NCBI GenBank assembly: GCA_037892765.1
Contig: JBBKBW010000006.1
Length of the DNA: 64,000 nucleotides
Origin: Clostridium_AQ sp900552125
GTDB taxonomy: Bacteria > Bacillota_I > Bacilli_A > Erysipelotrichales > Erysipelotrichaceae
Reading direction: 5' to 3' (one strand)
The notes beneath the pieces were generated by a model. It searched no databases. It was not told the origin of the DNA and saw only the letters and a list, made by a program, of their open reading frames with translations. Positions 24,634 to 33,271 of this stretch are shown here, in pieces. A program made the position numbers and the translations under genes. How positions within the stretch are numbered: position 1 is the first letter of the stretch; every line of letters begins with the position of its first letter.

Positions 24634-26893
24634 GATCCAGTTCCTCCTTTGACAATTGACTATATGCAATTTCTTTATAAACATCACATGTCTTCAAAAG
24701 TTCTTCATGAGTACCCATACCAGCAACTCTTCCTTTATCTAAAACAACAATGCGATCCGCATGCATAATACTAGAAATTCTCTGTGCTACTAATAATACA
24801 GTACTCTTATTTTTCTGACATAGTTCATTTAATGCTTTTCTTAATTTAGCATCCGTTTTAAAATCCAATGCTGAGAAAGTATCATCAAAAATATAGATTT
24901 CCGGATTTTTTACCAGTGCTCTAGCGATTGATAGACGCTGACGCTGTCCGCCTGATACATTGGTTCCACCCTGTGCGATTGGAGTTTCGAAACGTTCAGG
25001 TTTTTCATTAATAAAATCAAGTGCCTGTGCTACACTAGCAGCTGATTCAATTTCCTCCTGTGTCGCATCTTCTTTCGCATACAATAAGTTAGATTCAATT
25101 GTTCCTGTGAATAAAGAACCTTTTTGTGGAACGTATCCGATCTTATCACGTAAATCATGCTGAGAAACTTCTTTAATATCGATACCATCAACTAAAATTG
25201 TTCCCTCACTTACATCAAAGAAACGTGGCACTAAATTGATTATTGTCGATTTCCCACTACCGGTACTTCCAATGAAAGCCGTTGTTTCACCAGGTTTTGC
25301 CACAAAACTAATATCATGCAATACATCTTCCTGTGCCCCTGGATAACGGAAACTAACATTTTGAAATTCCACATATCCTTTATAAGAAGGATCAAATGTT
25401 TTTGGATTGACTGGATCCTTAATACTTGCTTCTGTATCTAATACTTCTACGATACGCCCTGCAGCAGCACTTGCTCGAGGTAGCATAATAGAAATCATTG
25501 TTATCATCATGAAGGCCATAATGATCTGCATAGAGTACTGAGTAAAGGCAATCATATCACCTACCATTAATGAACCGCTATCAATCTGATGTGCTCCAAC
25601 CCAAACAATCAATACAGAAGCACAGTTCATGATAAGCATAACAATAGGAATTAAAGATGCCATTGCACGAGTTGTAAATAAATTTGTTTTTAAGATATCA
25701 CGATTTGCTTTTTCAAATTTTCTATCTTCTTCCTTCTGATTATTAAAAGCACGAATAACCGGCATACCATCTAAAATTTCACGAACTACTGAATTTAATT
25801 TATCCAATAATTTTTGCAACTTCTTAAATTTAGGCATTACAAATGCAAAGGCAACCATCATAACACTTAAAATTAATACGATAATTAATGCAATGATCCA
25901 TGTCATAGATACATTCGCATTTACAACTTTGATCAATGCTCCAACTCCAATAATAGGTGCATAAATGACAACTCGCATAAACATTACCAACATCATCTGA
26001 ATCTGTTGTATATCGTTTGTAGTTCTTGTAATCAATGTATTGGTAGAGAATTTATTAAATTCTGCATTTGAGAAATTTTCTACTTTTGTAAATACATCTT
26101 TACGAAGATTTCTTGATAATTTAGCTGCTAATCGACTTGCAAAGAAACCTACAACTACAGCTGAACCAGCCGAACCTAATGCAACTGCCAACATCATAAG
26201 TCCATGTGAAATTAAATAATCATATTGAATGGCATCTGCATCTAAACCAATCTTCTGATATTCTTCACGAATATATGTTGCATTCGCAGTATCAGCAGTT
26301 TCTCCGCCCAATGTTTCTAATGATTTTGTCATTTCTGCTTTTAAATCAAGTAACTGATCTTGAGGAAGCTGTTGTAAGACAGTAAAAATATCTACACCTT
26401 CAGGTATTTTATTTAACATTTCCAACATTTCTTTTTGATGAGCTGTTAAATCTTCTTCATCAATATCAGAATTTCTCATCTCTTCTGCGTTTTCCAAACT
26501 CATAACTGTCATTTCTGCCTGACGCAACGCAACTTTTATTTCATCTCTTTGTTCATCATCCATACTTTTACGTTCATAAACGTTTTCTTCTTTAAGAATA
26601 GGATAATTTTCTAACTGTTCTTCATTTGCATCACTGCTTTCAATCAATGTATAACCCTGATTAAAAGTCTCTATCTGCTTTTCGTCCATAAACAAAAAAA
26701 GTTTATTGACTTCACTCTGTCGAATAACATCTGGTACACCATCTTCAATACCACCAGATACGATACCGACATCCACAATACTAGACATGTAATCCGGCAT
26801 CGCTAATTCACACATCGCCTGTGAAAATAAAAAGACTACGATAACAAATATAGAACCAATGAATGGCTTTAGATATTTTCGTAACTTCAACAT
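24626..26893 (-). CDS. Heterodimeric ABC exporter subunit, degenerate site and large extracellular insert
   Basis: A 755-aa fused permease-ATPase. Between membrane segments 1 (about 13-33) and 2 (about 225-248) lies a hydrophilic, acidic insert of roughly 190 residues predicted to be extracellular. The ATPase has Walker A 'GSTGSGKST' and signature 'VSGGQRQRL'. Walker B 'IYIFDDTFSALD' has Asp where the catalytic Glu is expected. That fits the degenerate half of a heterodimer with the next gene, which it overlaps by eight bases. The start at 26893 follows AAGGAGG. Substrate unknown. Confidence 0.9.
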   Translation of the reverse strand: MLKLRKYLKPFIGSIFVIVVFLFSQAMCELAMPDYMSSIVDVGIVSGGIEDGVPDVIRQSEVNKLFLFMDEKQIETFNQGYTLIESSDANEEQLENYPILKEENVYERKSMDDEQRDEIKVALRQAEMTVMSLENAEEMRNSDIDEEDLTAHQKEMLEMLNKIPEGVDIFTVLQQLPQDQLLDLKAEMTKSLETLGGETADTANATYIREEYQKIGLDADAIQYDYLISHGLMMLAVALGSAGSAVVVGFFASRLAAKLSRNLRKDVFTKVENFSNAEFNKFSTNTLITRTTNDIQQIQMMLVMFMRVVIYAPIIGVGALIKVVNANVSMTWIIALIIVLILSVMMVAFAFVMPKFKKLQKLLDKLNSVVREILDGMPVIRAFNNQKEEDRKFEKANRDILKTNLFTTRAMASLIPIVMLIMNCASVLIVWVGAHQIDSGSLMVGDMIAFTQYSMQIIMAFMMITMISIMLPRASAAAGRIVEVLDTEASIKDPVNPKTFDPSYKGYVEFQNVSFRYPGAQEDVLHDISFVAKPGETTAFIGSTGSGKSTIINLVPRFFDVSEGTILVDGIDIKEVSQHDLRDKIGYVPQKGSLFTGTIESNLLYAKEDATQEEIESAASVAQALDFINEKPERFETPIAQGGTNVSGGQRQRLSIARALVKNPEIYIFDDTFSALDFKTDAKLRKALNELCQKNKSTVLLVAQRISSIMHADRIVVLDKGRVAGMGTHEELLKTCDVYKEIAYSQLSKEELDHE

Positions 26894-26894
26894 T

Positions 26895-27359
26895 CTAGAG
26901 TTCCTCCTTGTTTTGCTGTTTGCGATTATTGGCGTAAGTAAATGCCTTTTCAATAATTCTTACAAGTGCATTAGCATCTTCTTCACCAAGATATTCAATA
27001 AAATCGATAAGATGCTTAGTCATAAAATCCTCGCAATTTTTAAGCATCTGCTGTGCTTCATCACTTACTCTAATATATACACTTCTTCGATCGCTTTCTA
27101 AATGAATTCGTTCTATCCAGCCTTCTTTTTCAAATTGTTTAATAATTTGAGAAATAGCCGCTGGAGTAACCGCAAAGTAATCACTCAAATCACTCATTTT
27201 AATTAAATCTCCATGATTGATTCGCATAATAGCATCTAAAACCATAATATCTCGATGCTTTAACTTAAATTTACTTTTACGTTCGTTATTTAAGAAATTA
27301 TCTTTTCGAAATGCATAAAACAATTGTGTAATTTTCCGCACGATATCCATCTCATTCAT
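26895..27359 (-). CDS. MarR family transcriptional regulator
   Basis: A 154-aa winged-HTH repressor. 'KHRDIMVLDAIMRINHGDLIKMSDLSDYFAVTPAAISQIIKQFEKEGWIER' (about residues 36-88) is the DNA-binding part, with the wing 'SDRRSVYIRVS'. The start at 27359 follows GAGGTGAT; an upstream TTG is less likely. It lies one base before the first exporter subunit gene, and a 39-bp palindrome covers its promoter. This is the standard layout of a MarR-repressed drug exporter operon. Confidence 0.92.
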   Translation of the reverse strand: MNEMDIVRKITQLFYAFRKDNFLNNERKSKFKLKHRDIMVLDAIMRINHGDLIKMSDLSDYFAVTPAAISQIIKQFEKEGWIERIHLESDRRSVYIRVSDEAQQMLKNCEDFMTKHLIDFIEYLGEEDANALVRIIEKAFTYANNRKQQNKEEL

Positions 27360-27372
27360 TGTATCACCTCGC

Positions 27373-27436
27373 AATAGTTAAGTAACTTAATATTTAAGTT
27401 ACTTAACTATTATAGTCGAAAATATTTCTATGTCAA
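27373..27436 (-). promoter_or_regulatory. MarR operator: perfect 18-bp inverted repeat plus promoter
   Basis: AATAGTTAAGTAACTTAA (27373-27390) and TTAAGTTACTTAACTATT (27394-27411) are exact reverse complements with a 3-base centre. On the minus strand TTGACA (27436-27431) is 16 bases from TATAAT (27414-27409). The palindrome begins inside the -10 box and covers the start site. Each arm also contains GTTAAGTAAC-like half-sites. Confidence 0.88.
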
Positions 27437-27502
27437 TACTAAAGCACTTTAAAATAAAGTATGCTTTTCTAAGTTCAATAATTCCTATCTATAAAAGTAA
27501 AA

Positions 27503-27524
27503 AAGCAGACATCAATGTCCGCTT
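27503..27524 (-). terminator. Terminator after the TPR-like membrane protein gene
   Basis: AAGCAGACAT (27503-27512) pairs with ATGTCCGCTT (27515-27524) with one wobble; a T-run follows on the minus strand. Confidence 0.8.
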
Positions 27525-27537
27525 CACTTATTTCTAT

Positions 27538-28806
27538 TTACATTTCTTTTTCTGCAGCCTGAGCTTTTGTAATTGTATCTACGAATGTTTTTGCTTTATC
27601 TACATAATAGATTGAACCGCCATGCTTAATTACATAGTTGAACTGACTTTCCGCTTCATCTAAATCACGTTCTACAAAAGCAATCAAACCTAAATAATAT
27701 TTAAAATCAACTTTTTGAAATTCAAAACCAGTTGTTGGCAATGCCTGTTCATAATACTTCTGACAGCTGGAAAAATTCTGATCCATCAGATCAAGTTTAT
27801 TCTGTATCCCTTCAAGACATTGTTTTTTAATAATCTGAATAGGCCCATTCTTCGCATTACCTCCAGCTTTTTCACATTCATCATAGTGATATTTTACCAT
27901 ACTGCGATCACCCAGCTGATAATATGCATAAGCCATTAAAGAATGATATGCAAAGATATAGCTTCCTCTTCCCTGAGAGCTTGTAGCTAATACATCTATT
28001 GCTAAATGTGGATCATTTAAATAAATCATACATTGAGCCAAATGCTGAGGCATTGGAAAGTTCTTCTTTCTTCTTGCAATTTTTGCATATGCAAAAATGG
28101 CGGATGCACAAGCCTGTGGATTACATTCACTATATAACAATGCAATAATTGGTTCCAAAGATTGTGTTCTAAGCTTTGCAAGCTGAAAGAACAACATAGA
28201 ATAAAGCATAATTGCCACAAACACGACCATAAAGTTATTCACATATAAAATAACTAAGATAATTGCCACTAACCCCACTGCATAAAGCAGATTCATCTTA
28301 AAATTAAATTTCCATGCTTTTTTACCTAATTCTTCATATTCAGGCAAATATTCATGATGTAAACGATATACTCGTTCAATCTCCTGAACTGTATATGTTT
28401 TATTCCCCTCTAAATTCTTACGTTTACCACGATTCGGAATTGTCAGCATTCCATATAGACAGACAAAAATAGCCGGTATCAGCAACACAAAACCAATCAT
28501 TTCAATAATGGTAAATCCACCCAAAAAGAAAATAAAGAATACAACCAGGAATGGTACCTGATATTTCTGCAATACATACATCATTAACAGGATTCCATTA
28601 GCCATACCTGCCAATGTAATTCCTCCTATTAAGTAATATATATATTCCTGCTTCATCATTTCTGCAGCAGCTTCTGTTGGAAGCATTTCTCTCATCATAG
28701 AAACAAGCAGATCTCTTTGATAACTCATTACACCAAATAAGATTGCCCCTACAACAAAACTTCCTAATACAATTAATAAATGTTTTTTACATTGAAATTT
28801 CCACAT
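27538..28806 (-). CDS. Hypothetical membrane protein with C-terminal helical repeats
   Basis: A 422-aa protein. It has about three hydrophobic segments in the first 125 residues and two more near 170-210. A soluble C-terminal half follows, rich in helix pairs ('AIFAYAKIARRKKNF', 'LAIDVLATSSQ', 'AYYQLGDRSMVKYHYDECEKA', 'YYLGLIAFVERDLDEAESQF') that look like TPR units. I do not recognise a named family. It has its own promoter spacing and terminator. Function unknown; a scaffold or sensor role would be only a guess. Confidence 0.7.
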   Translation of the reverse strand: MWKFQCKKHLLIVLGSFVVGAILFGVMSYQRDLLVSMMREMLPTEAAAEMMKQEYIYYLIGGITLAGMANGILLMMYVLQKYQVPFLVVFFIFFLGGFTIIEMIGFVLLIPAIFVCLYGMLTIPNRGKRKNLEGNKTYTVQEIERVYRLHHEYLPEYEELGKKAWKFNFKMNLLYAVGLVAIILVILYVNNFMVVFVAIMLYSMLFFQLAKLRTQSLEPIIALLYSECNPQACASAIFAYAKIARRKKNFPMPQHLAQCMIYLNDPHLAIDVLATSSQGRGSYIFAYHSLMAYAYYQLGDRSMVKYHYDECEKAGGNAKNGPIQIIKKQCLEGIQNKLDLMDQNFSSCQKYYEQALPTTGFEFQKVDFKYYLGLIAFVERDLDEAESQFNYVIKHGGSIYYVDKAKTFVDTITKAQAAEKEM

Positions 28807-28902
28807 ATTATTACCTCTTATCGTCCAGTACTAACTATAACATAAATGAAAGAAAAGGAAAAGAAATTTCCTTTCTTTTCACTTATTTTTCACTATTCCA
28901 TT

Positions 28903-30474
28903 TTATTCACTTTTAATTTCTCTTCCATTCATCATTGGTGCACATATAAGAATAATCACGATAGATATAACAATATTCATTACTAAAGATAACAGTGTCA
29001 TTTGTTGTAAAGTCGCAAAAGTAAATGTGTCTTTGCTAATAAAATAGATGATTAACGCAATGCTTGGAATAGCCGCAACGACTACAATCATCATTCTCAG
29101 CATATTTTCCATCATCGCATTGTTTCTGCTTTTCAAGATACGTAAAGATAACACAGTAGCAGATATAAATAAAAGTGCATATCCTAATAACATTATTCCA
29201 TATTGCAGAGCTGTCATCATATCACTTTGGTATAATACAGCAGATAATGCCAATGCCAGTACCATAGGCACGATCATTTTCAAAAATGTAGGAAGAATAA
29301 CACTAATCATTTTCTTTAATGGATGATCTGGTATCAGATAAATCTGATAATTATTCATATCTTTCATAAAATCTGCATTTTGGACAACCGAAAACAGCCA
29401 AAACATCATCATATAGATAAAGAAACCAAAACCTAAATCTAAAAGCAATGTAATAATTAAATATAATCCTAATGTAAATATGTCTGTCCAGCGTATATAA
29501 TCATTTGATTTACGCATTAATAAAACATTTTTAGAATAAATAGCCATTGCGCCTGAATAGAATGTATGTTTCACATCATGAATCTTTTTCTCACCCATCT
29601 GACTCTTTTTCCCTGCGCGTACTTCTTTATAAAGTTTAGTAAATTCAATAGCATCTTCCATTGCTTTTTCTACAAAATCTCCTTTATACTGACATAAGCA
29701 GATTGTGACAATCACACAGCTTAATAGTAATAAGGTAAATCCTATTCCTACATAAAGCCAATTACCTGCAACATAAGAAACTAGAATCCATTTAACCCAT
29801 CCAAAAAATGGCACCCAATAAAACAATTCAGAGTTCAGAAAATACATGCCGCTTAACTGTAAAGAGCCTCCACTCTCCATATAAGCAATACCATAGATAA
29901 TAAGTACAAAAATAACATAAATAGCTGAAACGATCATTGGGATATGGCGATATTTCTTATCTTGTATTGTCAATAGATATAGATAATAATAAATCGTCAA
30001 AAAGAAAACGTAGACCAAAAAGAAACACAGAAATGCTAACAGCATAAACATAAAGGTAAACTGAATAGAGCCGCCTAGAAAAACAATCATCAATATAGAT
30101 AATGCACCACAAACAGCTGCCCCAGATAAATTTTGAATAATTAAGTATAACATCATCTGTCTACGAGTAAAAGGTCCGCTAAATAGATAAAAAGCATCTG
30201 GTTCCATAAACATTGCTTTCTTTTTCTGTAATAACATAATGGCTACCATCATAGCAGTCATACCTATCCCAATCATGATCGACATATTAACATCTGTAAG
30301 ATTCATCATTGATAGTGTGATTTCTCCACTCCACAGACAAAGTATTATAAGACCGCCATAAAATAGAATAATAAATATAGTAAACAAAGCACTGCTTAAG
30401 CGAGAAAACTGATGACGAATCGATGCAATAAAACGAGTTAATAACAGTTTAAGCAACACGCTCATATTCATCAC
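28903..30474 (-). CDS. ABC exporter permease (putative)
   Basis: A 523-aa polytopic membrane protein with about 12 hydrophobic segments. 'AMFMEPDAFYLFSGPFTRRQMMLYLIIQN' (near residues 85-115) resembles the coupling region of large ABC-exporter permeases. A charged loop (about 270-310) divides the halves. It overlaps the ATPase gene by 26 bases, which pairs the two. The operon continues from PadR and DUF2812 genes upstream. Substrate unknown. Confidence 0.8.
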   Translation of the reverse strand: MMNMSVLLKLLLTRFIASIRHQFSRLSSALFTIFIILFYGGLIILCLWSGEITLSMMNLTDVNMSIMIGIGMTAMMVAIMLLQKKKAMFMEPDAFYLFSGPFTRRQMMLYLIIQNLSGAAVCGALSILMIVFLGGSIQFTFMFMLLAFLCFFLVYVFFLTIYYYLYLLTIQDKKYRHIPMIVSAIYVIFVLIIYGIAYMESGGSLQLSGMYFLNSELFYWVPFFGWVKWILVSYVAGNWLYVGIGFTLLLLSCVIVTICLCQYKGDFVEKAMEDAIEFTKLYKEVRAGKKSQMGEKKIHDVKHTFYSGAMAIYSKNVLLMRKSNDYIRWTDIFTLGLYLIITLLLDLGFGFFIYMMMFWLFSVVQNADFMKDMNNYQIYLIPDHPLKKMISVILPTFLKMIVPMVLALALSAVLYQSDMMTALQYGIMLLGYALLFISATVLSLRILKSRNNAMMENMLRMMIVVVAAIPSIALIIYFISKDTFTFATLQQMTLLSLVMNIVISIVIILICAPMMNGREIKSE

Positions 30475-31159
30475 CTTCTACTGTTTCAAAGAATATATCT
30501 TTCAAGCTTTTCTCTTTTAATTCATCTTTTCTTACACTTGCAACGATACGTCCATGATCCATGATATACGCTTGATCCCATATCTCATCAATCACATCAA
30601 TAATATGAGTAGAAATCAAAATTGCGACACCTTCCTGTTTTAAGCGTACAAATAGCTGTAAGGTCTCTTCAATACTTGCAGGATCTAGTCCAACCATCGG
30701 TTCATCAACCATTAATTCTTTTGGTGAAATAATAAGTGCTAATAACATACTTACTTTCTGCTTCATTCCTTTTGATAATTCACGAACTGCTTTTTTTCGT
30801 TTATCTTCCAAATGAAACAACTGCAGATATTCTTCCGCCAAACTTTTATAATTCTTACAGCGATAGGCTTTCCCAATGAATTCAATATGTTCATCAATAC
30901 TCATTAAATCATATAATACAGGTGCTTCCGGTATATAACCAAAACTTTTCTTAGCATCTATTGATTCATTCGGATATCCATGAATCGAAATATCTCCCTC
31001 ATATTGTAATAAATTGGTTATACTTTTTATCGTAGTTGATTTTCCAGCTCCATTAGGACCTAATAAAATTGTAATTTCTCCATCATTTACCGTTAATGAA
31101 ATATCATCTACTGCTTTAAACTTTCCATACTTCTTTGTAAGATTTTTTACTTCAATCAT
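30449..31159 (-). CDS. ABC transporter ATP-binding protein
   Basis: A 236-aa nucleotide-binding subunit. It has Walker A 'LLGPNGAGKSTT' near 33-44, signature 'RELSKGMKQKVSM' near 130, and a slightly altered Walker B 'ELMVDEPMVGLDPA' near 150-163. The His switch is in 'LISTHIIDVID'. It overlaps both the DUF2812 gene (four bases) and the permease gene (26 bases). Part of the PadR-controlled operon. Confidence 0.92.
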   Translation of the reverse strand: MIEVKNLTKKYGKFKAVDDISLTVNDGEITILLGPNGAGKSTTIKSITNLLQYEGDISIHGYPNESIDAKKSFGYIPEAPVLYDLMSIDEHIEFIGKAYRCKNYKSLAEEYLQLFHLEDKRKKAVRELSKGMKQKVSMLLALIISPKELMVDEPMVGLDPASIEETLQLFVRLKQEGVAILISTHIIDVIDEIWDQAYIMDHGRIVASVRKDELKEKSLKDIFFETVEGDEYERVA

Positions 31160-31890
31160 ATTGGTTTTTCCTCTCTTTCTTTTTTCATCTCTTTTCTATC
31201 TTTATATCGGCGTTTATGAGATAAAACATTAATAAATCCACACCATACCATGATAAAGCCTATATACATTCCCAAATATCGAATTGGCTTATAAAAATCA
31301 GTGATGTAAAACAAAACCATGATTGGTACTCCTGCACAAATAAGTCTTACTCCTGTCTGAAATGAATAGCTAAACATTGTAATTGGTCGTTTATAATGTT
31401 TTCGACGTAAAATAGCCTGTGTTAACATAGCACCAATTAATAAAGATATTAAACCAATCATAAATAAAATTAGATTTTCCCACATAAAGATTGAAAGAAA
31501 CAGACATACAACACCAATTCCCAATAATCCAATAGAAGCATGAAATGTACTTTGATATGTCTCCATCCTTGTTTCATGATGAGTATGAAGTGGAGTTGTA
31601 TCTTCATCTGCCCAAAAGAAATATATGCCACTTTTCGTTTTTGGATTGATTATATGCCATCCACTATCTTCACATATCTGAAAATATTCCTGTTTTTCAT
31701 CTTCTGCTTTAAAAACCTGCATATCATAGCTAAAAATCATATTTTGTGGTTCTTCTTTATGCAATATATAAAATAATCCATTAAACTCTTTAAATATCCA
31801 TCCCTCTTTTGCATATTCATGAAGCATTTTCATATCTTCTATATCCGTAAAAGCTAATCCCCCACACATTATTCTCTTTCTATTTCTCAT
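31156..31890 (-). CDS. DUF2812 domain membrane protein
   Basis: A 244-aa protein. The soluble N-terminal half (about residues 8-110: 'LAFTDIEDMKMLHEYAKEGWIFKEFNGLFYILHK', 'EYFQICEDSGWHII', 'GIYFFWADEDT') is a DUF2812 domain. Four hydrophobic segments follow (about 125-225). DUF2812 proteins commonly lie beside PadR regulators, as here, and are thought to act with them; the mechanism is not established. It overlaps the PadR gene by 11 bases. Confidence 0.85.
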   Translation of the reverse strand: MRNRKRIMCGGLAFTDIEDMKMLHEYAKEGWIFKEFNGLFYILHKEEPQNMIFSYDMQVFKAEDEKQEYFQICEDSGWHIINPKTKSGIYFFWADEDTTPLHTHHETRMETYQSTFHASIGLLGIGVVCLFLSIFMWENLILFMIGLISLLIGAMLTQAILRRKHYKRPITMFSYSFQTGVRLICAGVPIMVLFYITDFYKPIRYLGMYIGFIMVWCGFINVLSHKRRYKDRKEMKKEREEKPI

Positions 31891-32224
31891 AGCCTGCCTC
31901 CTTCAAAACTCGAATACCATCTTCTACCATATGCTTTCTACGTTTGATTTCTGTACGTAAGATCTGTAAACCAGTTTCTGTAATCTGATATGTTTTAGTT
32001 CTATCATCTGTAGAAGTCTGCATAATCCAATTCGCATTGCTCAACTTCTTCAATAATGTATAAAGTGTTCCTGGTCCCATATGAATCGTATGATTACTGA
32101 GCTCTGCAATATATTTCATAATAGCATAACCATGGCGCGGTTCAACTAAAGACAACAGTATATAATACATAGCATCCGTTAATTGTTCTGTTTCCTGAAG
32201 CGTGTTTTTAGGCAATTTTCTCAC
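31880..32224 (-). CDS. PadR family transcriptional regulator
   Basis: A 114-aa winged-HTH regulator: 'LTDAMYYILLSLVEPRHGYAIMKYI' (residues 15-39), 'MGPGTLYTLLKKLSNANWI' (53-71) and the wing 'DDRTKTYQITETGLQIL'. The PGTLY motif is the PadR hallmark. It heads an operon with DUF2812 and ABC genes. Overlapping ATATATC-N7-GATATAT repeats lie between its promoter and start, consistent with autorepression. Confidence 0.93.
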   Translation of the reverse strand: MRKLPKNTLQETEQLTDAMYYILLSLVEPRHGYAIMKYIAELSNHTIHMGPGTLYTLLKKLSNANWIMQTSTDDRTKTYQITETGLQILRTEIKRRKHMVEDGIRVLKEAGYEK

Positions 32225-32229
32225 CTCCT

Positions 32230-32293
32230 ATATATCTATTAACGATATATCAATCACAGATATATTATAATACGATATAATACGATTTGTCAA
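32230..32293 (-). promoter_or_regulatory. PadR promoter with two overlapping dyads
   Basis: Two copies of ATATATC-N7-GATATAT occur at 32230-32250 and 32245-32265, sharing six bases; all arms are exact. On the minus strand TTGACA (32293-32288) and TATAAT (32269-32264) are 18 bases apart. The second dyad overlaps the -10 box and the first covers the early transcript. Confidence 0.8.
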
Positions 32294-32316
32294 TGAAAAA
32301 AGGTTTCTTAATTTCG

Positions 32317-32433
32317 TTGCCTTTCATGTACCTTTAATGTATGATAAGCATAAAGATAAAGATATCTAAAAAGCGGTGTATCCTACCATTAAGTGGGAAT
32401 GAAAAATGTGCCAGCCGAAATTGCTGGCTTTTT
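32317..32433 (+). ncRNA. Candidate small RNA (orphan transcription unit)
   Basis: TTGCCT (32317-32322) and TATGAT (32340-32345) are 17 bases apart. About 65 bases later CCTAC-N6-GTGGG can fold. Then GCCAGC (32410-32415) / GCTGGC (32423-32428) is followed by TTTTT, a clean intrinsic terminator. The predicted RNA is about 80 nt with no adequate ribosome binding site. It is divergent from the PadR promoter. A 21-codon frame (32399-32464) overlaps the hairpin, but would lie mostly beyond the terminator. Confidence 0.45.
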
Positions 32434-32464
32434 ACATAAAGAAGCGCCTACATGTGGTCATTAA

Positions 32465-32675
32465 ACAATAATCGAGATAAATTAGTTATAAATAATCTTT
32501 CAACCATAAAATATATTATACTTATTAGAAATCAGTTAAGCTTGCTGAATCATAAGAAAAACAAAGAAACAGTTATTAATAAAGATTAGTTTCTGTAAAA
32601 TGCATATCAAATAATACCTTGCCTAATAAACATTATGTGAAAGGATAGAAACCTTATCAATTATTTTCAACAAAA
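32465..32675. other. Intergenic region, nothing recognised
   Basis: AT-rich sequence between the candidate small RNA and the cysE terminator. I see no gene, repeat or clear regulatory site in it. Confidence 0.4.
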
Positions 32676-32715
32676 AAAGATATGAAACGTATAATAGCTA
32701 TACAATCATATCTTT
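32676..32715 (-). terminator. Terminator after cysE
   Basis: AAAGATATGA (32676-32685) pairs exactly with TCATATCTTT (32706-32715); A- and T-runs flank both sides. Confidence 0.7.
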
Positions 32716-32730
32716 TTCATTATCTTTTCG

Positions 32731-33270
32731 TTAAAAATATATACAATGTTTTTTACGTTTATCTTTTGCAGCTAATCCTATATAAGTCGCTCCTTTAGGC
32801 ACATCCGTAATCACAACTGCATTGGCACCTACTTTGGCATCATCTTCAATTGTAATATTACCTAAACATTTAGCCCCAGCACCAATCATTACACGATTTC
32901 CTAAGGTAGGATGACGTTTTGCGTGCTGTTTTCCTGTACCTCCCAAAGTTACTCCATGATACAGTAAACAGTCATCACCAATTACCGCAGTTTCTCCGAT
33001 AACAACTCCCATTCCATGATCAATAATCAAACCTCTTCCAATCGTTGCGCCCGGATGAATTTCAATTCCAGTCCAATGACGCGCAATGTTTGAATTTAAT
33101 CGTGCAAGGAAAAAGAGTTTATGTTTGTATAGAAAATGCGATACACGATGAAAAGCTAATGCTTTAATGTGTGGATACAGCAACAATATCTCTAATTTCG
33201 AATGCGCAGATGGATCATTTTGTAAGGAACGAGTTAGATTATAGTTGATATCTTTTAAAACTCTAAACAT
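32731..33270 (-). CDS. cysE: Serine O-acetyltransferase CysE
   Basis: A 179-aa enzyme making O-acetylserine from serine and acetyl-CoA for cysteine synthesis. It has the short N-terminal helical part found in Firmicutes, then hexapeptide repeats with 'GIEIHPGATIGRGLIIDHGMGVVIGETAVIGDDCLLYHGVTLGG' (near 65-110). That stretch contains the catalytic Asp-His and acetyl-CoA contacts, followed by 'KRHPTLGNRVMIGAG'. The ATG at 33270 lies one base after the cysK stop (TAATATG), indicating coupled translation, so the longer frame is not used. It ends '...KKHCIYF'. Confidence 0.92.
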   Translation of the reverse strand: MFRVLKDINYNLTRSLQNDPSAHSKLEILLLYPHIKALAFHRVSHFLYKHKLFFLARLNSNIARHWTGIEIHPGATIGRGLIIDHGMGVVIGETAVIGDDCLLYHGVTLGGTGKQHAKRHPTLGNRVMIGAGAKCLGNITIEDDAKVGANAVVITDVPKGATYIGLAAKDKRKKHCIYF

Positions 33271-33271
33271 A

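Noticed and set aside
32399..32464. 21-codon ORF after the padR divergent region
   Set aside because: The only upstream purine stretch touches the ATG and the frame runs through a terminator; kept only as a note under the small RNA.
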